A stretch of 64,000 nucleotides of DNA from the NCBI GenBank assembly GCA_030180135.1, contig CM058238.1, positions 92,264,619-92,328,618 on the forward strand, written 5' to 3'. The stretch is from Orychophragmus violaceus (taxonomy: Eukaryota; Streptophyta; Magnoliopsida; Brassicales; Brassicaceae). The notes beneath the pieces are model-generated. The model was given only the letters and a program-made list of their open reading frames with translations, did no database searches and was not told the DNA's origin. A program made the translations under genes and the position numbers. Shown here one piece after another: positions 58,770 through 64,000 of this stretch; within the stretch, counting starts at the first letter, position 1, and the number at the start of each line of letters is the position of its first letter.

Positions 58770-59789
58770 ATGACTAGCACAAACAATCAAAACACTTTCT
58801 CGATCCGGTCTGTCCTTAAGATGGACAAGCTGAACGGATCAAATTTCTTGACTTGGTCGCGGAACCTGAGGCTAGTTCTCAGACAGGAGAGAAAGGACTA
58901 TGTCCTTGAGAGAGCTCTCCCCGTGAGGATCGGGTCCAATGCTTCTCATGCAGTATATGATGCTTGGAATAAGCATTATAATGATGCGGTAGATGTGCAT
59001 GGTCTGATATTGGCTACCATGGACTCAGACTTGCGAAAGCAATATGAGAACATGGAGTCGCCAATAGAGATGATCAGCAGCCTGAAATTGAAATTTTAGG
59101 AGCAGATAAGGGTGGACAGATACCAGTTGGTTAAGTCTCTCACTGGCTGCAAGCTACCAAATGATAATCCAGTGAGTCCTCATGTCAGTAAAATGATGGG
59201 TTACATAGATAACCTGAGGAAACTGGATTATCCAGTTAGCCAAGAGTTGGCAACTGAAATCATTCTGCAGTCACTGCCGTCAAGCTATGATAAGTTCAGA
59301 AAGAACTATATCAAGAAAGGCTTAACGAAGACGCTGACTGAACTGCATGATATGCTCAAGACAGTTGAGCCAAGCGTGAAGAGTACCCTGTACAATCTCA
59401 TGAATGAGAAGGGTAGGTTTACTAAACCTAATGCTGACAAGGGTGAAGACAAAGTTGTCCAGATTTTGAATCATGGCAAGCGTGTGTCTTCTGAGCCCGA
59501 GTCAGATACCTCTTACGTTGGTAAGTGCTGCTACTGTAAGGAGACAGGGCATTGGAAGAGAGATTGCATTAAATTCATGGAAGATGATGAGGAGTTAAAG
59601 TCGATGTATGAGACTACTTCCTCAGGTATTCATGTTATTACTTCAAGTTCTACCTTAAAGCTATTGGATACTGGTTGTGGCACTGATATTTGTGATAATA
59701 TGCAGAGCCTAAGCAACAGTAGAACGTTGAAGGAAGGGCAAGTAAAACTACATGTCTGGAAGGAGCTTGGGATGCTGCCTCAGTCGTAG
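58770..59789 (+). pseudogene. Copia-C gag with one nonsense codon
   Basis: The frame is the same as Copia-B gag, with about 10 percent amino-acid differences by eye. It is open from MTSTNNQNTFSIRSVLKMDK except for a TAG at 59097-59099, where Copia-B has CAG. It includes the CCHC knuckle (CCYCKETGHWKRDC). It reads through the site of Copia-B's gag stop into LDTGCGTDICDNMQSLSNSR of the protease before ending at 59789. Confidence 0.92.
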
Positions 59790-62280
59790 GGTTTTCACTT
59801 ATAGATCCCTTGGTTTTGTATTAAGTAATTGCTACAATGTACCTGCTTTAAGCAGAATTGTCTTTCATTTTCTTGTAAGAATTTGAATGTTTTTCATTTT
59901 GATAAAAGACAAGTTTTGTTCTTTTGATCTTAATGAAATATTAATTGTAGCACCCTATTCATGGAATGGGTTTTATATTTTAAACCAAAGAGTGCCTAAA
60001 TGTAACATAAATACCGAATTGGTTTAAATCTAATGAATTAAACCTGATTTTTCTTGGCATAAAAGTCTTGGTCACATAGAGTATGTCGGATTCAGAAATC
60101 CCATAGTTATGGACTGTTGGGCTCATTTGATAAGATATCTTATGAGACTTGAATTCTGTTTACTGGACTAAAAGGAAAAGGGCCTATCTTAGCCGAGCTA
60201 GAGAAAGGCCCAAAGGCTTATTGGACCTGGAACATACTGATGTATATGGCCCAATGAGCAGTAATGCCAGAGAAAAAGTTCCTGTACTTCATTGTCTCTA
60301 CTGATTACTTCAGTGAGTGTGACTGTGTTCATTTGATGAGACACAAGTCGGAATTCTTTGACATGGTCGAAAGAGTTCCAGAATGAAGTATAGGATCTGA
60401 GTGACAAAAGTATTAAGACTCTGGATTAAATCACGAGTGAGAATACTTAAGTCATTGATTGTGTGATCATCTTAATGAAGTGTGAAATCGTTTCACAGCT
60501 CATTTCTCCTGAAAAACCTGAAGGTGTTTCTGTGAGAAAGAATCAGATCTTATTAGAAATGATTAAAGATGAGTCACACGAATCTTCCATGATATTATTA
60601 AAGAATAACGCTCTAAAATATCTAAGTTTACGCTGAAATAATTCCACAAATATCAGTTGAAAGACACCACGTTAATGTGGATTGAAATCGATCCAAATTT
60701 GTCTTTACTGAGTATTTGTAGTTGTGCTACTTCGCTGGTTGTCCTAGAGAAACTAAGACTTGTTATTTTACGTCCAATCTGTTTTCTAAGAAGGGAAGTT
60801 ATTTTCCAAGAAGAACAGTGGGAGTAAAAGCATAACTCGAAGTTTTCTTAGGGAAACCAAGGCTCGGTACTTTTACGACCATTATGTTTTCTAAGAAGGA
60901 AAATTACTTTCCAGGAAGAACAGTGGGAGTAAAAGGTATTTTTACGACCATTCTGTTTTCTAAGAAGGGAAGTTACTTTCCAAGAAGAACAGTGGGAGTA
61001 AAAGTACAACTCGAAGAAATTCGAGAAATACAGGAGCCTGAAGTTCGCAGATATGAAAGAATCAGTCACTAATCCGAGAGTGAATTCTCGTCATTAGTTC
61101 AGCCTGATGATCATTGAATGTTCGCATGATCTGATGATCATTGAAAGCGACGAATCTGCGAAATTCAAAGAAGCGAAAGTGAGCCCGGACTCCGAAAATT
61201 ACATTTTATGTAAGTTAGCTTCATCGATCCATTCATGGATGGAAGCAAACATATCGGAGTTGGAATCTTCGTTCTGTTGAAGTAGTCAAGGTTTTGACTT
61301 GAACAGGAACGAAGCGGAACTGTGTGTTTACTAATAGATTAGTGGGGGCGATATTGCATTTCTCAAAGGGTATGTCGATGACATACTGATTCTCGGATAT
61401 AACGTCCCAACGCTGTAGTCGGTAAAGGACTAGCTTGGGAGTTGGTTTAATGATTGACATGGGTAAAGCCACGTAGTTCTTGGATTTTGGATCTAAAGAT
61501 AGAGATCCAAAAGAGCTGGTAGGACAAAGTCAGGATTCTTAAATTGACAAAGTCCTACACATTTTGAGCAATCCAAGAAGGGTTTTATGCCAATGTCACA
61601 TGGCATTAAGTTAAGCAAGATACAGTATCCTACGATAACTGCTGAGCTTAAATGCATGGATAAGATTCCATATGCGTCGGCAATTGGATCTATCATGTAT
61701 GCCATGAAACATACTTGTTTGATGTTGCTTTAATGTTAAGCAAGACAAATAAAGACCAGTCAAATCCAGCAAAGAATCAATTTTCCTAAAGTATGTCCTA
61801 AAGTATTTGAGGAATACTAAGGATAAGTTCTTGATTTACGGAGAAAGTGAGGTGCTATAAGTCGATAGAGTCTGAAAGGCAAGTTTCCAATAGACAAAGA
61901 TGATTTCCGATCACAGTCCGGTTATATCTTGTGTCTATCTGGCGGTGCAAGGCACTGTTGCAGACTCCATGACTTAAGCTGAATTTTTCGCAACTTGGGA
62001 AGTGGCGAAAGAGGTTGTTTGGAAAGATGAGTTCGTCACTGAACTTGATGTGATTTCCAGCATAGATGAGACTAGCTGCACATCAGAGGTCCAAACACCT
62101 TGAGGATAGGTATAACCAATTCCGTAAGATAAATGACAGAGAAGTTAAGTAGATCAGCAAGTTTCAACGAATGAGAACGTTGCTAATCTATTAACGAAGC
62201 CACTCCTTAGGCCTAAGCACGAGTCGCGGACTGTTGCTGTAGGATAAGTGAAATTAAGATGTAGTCTTAATTTCAGTGGG
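59790..62280 (+). pseudogene. Copia-C pol remnant
   Basis: It follows Copia-B pol almost base for base with the same frameshifts and stops. One difference is a local tandem duplication at about 60770-61000, where TTCTAAGAAGG...AACAGTGGGAGTAAAAG occurs three times. Traces of integrase (near 60230), reverse transcriptase (near 61370) and RNase H (near 61890-62060) remain. No protein can be made. Confidence 0.85.
60775..61002 (+). repeat. Three-fold local duplication in Copia-C pol
   Basis: Three copies of a 70-100 bp unit (TTTTCTAAGAAGG, then AAGAACAGTGGGAGTAAAAG) lie in tandem. Copia-B has a single copy at about 40815-40865. The duplication therefore arose in the Copia-C line. Confidence 0.8.
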
Positions 62281-63131
62281 AGTTATTAAAGGGCTTTATT
62301 TAGTTATTGGATATGTTCTTGAAATAACATTTAAGATGTTTAATGAAATTATTATTTCAAGATTATTTTAACTGTGATGAAATAATCGTTCCAAAGTGAT
62401 ATAAACCATTTTATAGGTCATCGAAGTAAATGACTTGATCTTGAGTCATCGAAGTCATTTAGCTTGATCATGAGACCCTATATTTGATAAATGTTTTATA
62501 TCATCCTGTCCCTAGTCGAAGGTTGTTGAAATTGGAACACCAACAACCGTGTGAGACTGGATTGGTACGTGACTTATGACAAAGTCTCAGTGTGTCATAG
62601 ATGCGCGGCATCAAAGTCAGTACATAGGTGTATGTTTGGGAACATACGACCGGACAAGACCCGCTTATAAGAACTCTTCAGGATATTTATATCTGTGTCA
62701 TAAGAGATTCTTACTACGACTATAGAGTATAGTCCTAAGAATTACATCAGGATCAACTAAACGGTTCCTACATCACCATGACCCGATTAGGTAAAACCCG
62801 AGGATCCAATCGGGTCGGAAGTACTGGAACGTAAACAAAACCTAGGCTTGCAGAATCTAACGCACCCTAGAGTCCTAGTGCAGAAATATAAGCACGCAGA
62901 CTCGCTGGGACTCTAGCACTGCTCACACAATCAATATCAATAATAAAAGCAAACCCCAACCATTCCACAAGCCTCTACACTACCAATCTCACCGCTCTGA
63001 CTAGGTAAGATACCTAGTCAGCACAACTAACTTACCCGGTCCCGTGACCGGAGTAAGTGTCCACAGCAACTGCTCGGCCCAACACCGAGCAGTCTAACAA
63101 GCCTGCACACAAAGCTCACAACAACAACAAT

Positions 63132-63180
63132 ACAATCACGCAATCACACAATCACATAATCACACAATCACACAATCACA
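63132..63180. repeat. CAATCACA short tandem repeat
   Basis: CAATCACA/TAATCACA units repeat about six times within the gypsy LTR. No function is suggested. Confidence 0.75.
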
Positions 63181-64000
63181 ACACAAGCAGGCTTATTAGG
63201 GTTTCTAAGTCTTTTAATCCATTCTCATCCGCTACCTTGGGTTAGCGGATTGCTAACCCGTAGACGGCTTACAAACTCACCACATTCCTTATTTAACCCA
63301 TTCTAGATATCTTTTATTAACTCCTCGATCCGTCGGTTTAGAGTTAATAAACTTACTAACTCCCCGACGTCTCATTATTAATTAACTTTATTCATTACCC
63401 AATCCCGCTATTAAACCTAAACCCCAATCCCGGTACAATATTCTATAAGTTCGTTTAGGTTTAATCCGTATTTTAATGTCGTCTTAATTTCCGTATATAG
63501 ATTCATTAATTATCGTTCTTATACTTATATATGCATATACGGTCCTATTCAAACTTTGTCTATATGAATGCATCAATCAATCGTTACTAACGACCTAGCG
63601 GCACACAACCAATTAACCTGTTAATTCTTTTAAACCCTAACATGCTTATTCGATCCTAACCGGTTTAACATTAAACGTCCAATTAATTATTAATTACTAA
63701 TCAGGTTAATTAACGGGTATGCAATCCTAGCACTACGGTTTCTCGATTCTCGGTCTAAATGAGTCTAAAGGTTTGTGAGCCGACTCACAGTGAGATAGGC
63801 GCGGAATGACGGTCTGACGCGGTATGAATCCCGAGACCTCTTAACTGAAACCCGAACTTTCCGTACGCACGAACTCGAACCCCGAGGCTTCCCGAACACC
63901 CTGACATGAACCGCAAGTAGTCAATGGCCGGAGTCAACGCGTTGACCGGCGTTGATCGGCATTGACTTTGACCTCCGGTTGACCGTTGACTTTGACTGTT

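Larger units (their letters stand above)
56447..62772 (+). mobile_element. Ty1/copia element Copia-C with 3' LTR mostly deleted, TSD TCACC
   Basis: The 5' LTR is 56447-57082 (636 bp, TGTTGGAATTG to GTTCCTACA). TCACC flanks the element at 56442-56446 and 62773-62777. At the right end only the last 34 bp of the LTR (62739-62772) remain, joined to internal sequence, so the purine tract and most of the 3' LTR were lost after insertion. The primer-binding site TGGTATCAGAGC is at 57084-57095. Gag and pol are closely similar to Copia-B, while the LTRs of the two are much more different. Confidence 0.95.
55435..64000 (-). mobile_element. Minus-strand gypsy LTR, interrupted by Copia-C, runs off the window
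   Basis: It starts TGTAATGCCCC at 55435, the mirror of an LTR end reading GGGGCATTACA on the minus strand. About 1.0 kb lies before Copia-C and 1.2 kb after it, with no LTR end found by position 64000. There is no primer-binding site just left of 55435, so this should be the 3' LTR (or a solo LTR), and any internal region would be beyond the right edge. The CpG-rich sequence with CCGTTGACTTTGAC at the end fits an LTR rather than a gene. Confidence 0.65.

Overview
This window is nuclear DNA from a plant, very probably a member of the Brassicaceae. The main clue is one recognisable host gene, an INDEHISCENT (IND)-type bHLH gene at 1290-1868 on the minus strand. Everything else that can be recognised is transposon sequence: CACTA DNA transposons, Ty1/copia and Ty3/gypsy LTR elements (including an Athila-like piece) and a LINE, nested in one another. 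No rRNA, genuine tRNA gene or CRISPR was seen.

Left part (1-15.4 kb). The IND gene lies between CACTA elements. The 3' end of one ends at 886, about 400 bp past the IND stop codon. Decayed CACTA sequence starts about 550 bp upstream of the IND start and is split by a 2,348-bp non-autonomous CACTA (2540-4887, target duplication TTG). Next comes a structurally complete CACTA of 9,830 bp (5545-15374, target duplication AAG). It has three intact spliced genes: a 1140-aa TnpD-type transposase, a 159-aa small protein and a 429-aa TnpA-type (Ptta/En-Spm) protein. Its gene-flanking spacers hold three tRNA-like modules with A and B boxes at tRNA spacing. The subterminal CCGTCGG repeats are the expected binding sites for the TnpA-type protein.

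Middle part (15.4-47.6 kb). This is a nest whose order can be read from matching target duplications. A minus-strand gypsy element (18938 to about 47628) carries a copia element (Copia-A, 21439-44271, duplication GTTAC) in its 3' LTR. The 3' LTR of Copia-A carries a 5'-truncated minus-strand LINE (28908-43817, duplication TTAGCCCATTT). The LINE carries a young non-autonomous gypsy-type element (29133-34948, duplication TCTTC, two 2,038-bp LTRs differing at three sites by eye) and a young copia element (Copia-B, 36194-43732).

Right part (47.6-64 kb). This holds an Athila-like 5' end, then a decayed CACTA (49670 to about 55423) that appears to contain captured host fragments (an OB-fold/DUF223-like gene and an F-box-like gene) and interstitial telomeric repeats. 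Last is a minus-strand gypsy LTR starting at 55435 and running off the window. It is interrupted by a third copia element (Copia-C, 56447-62772, duplication TCACC). Copia-B and Copia-C share a gag region and the same kind of broken pol, which points to a non-autonomous lineage that keeps gag.

Protein identities come from recalled family motifs, not database searches. LTR comparisons and gene models were done by eye.
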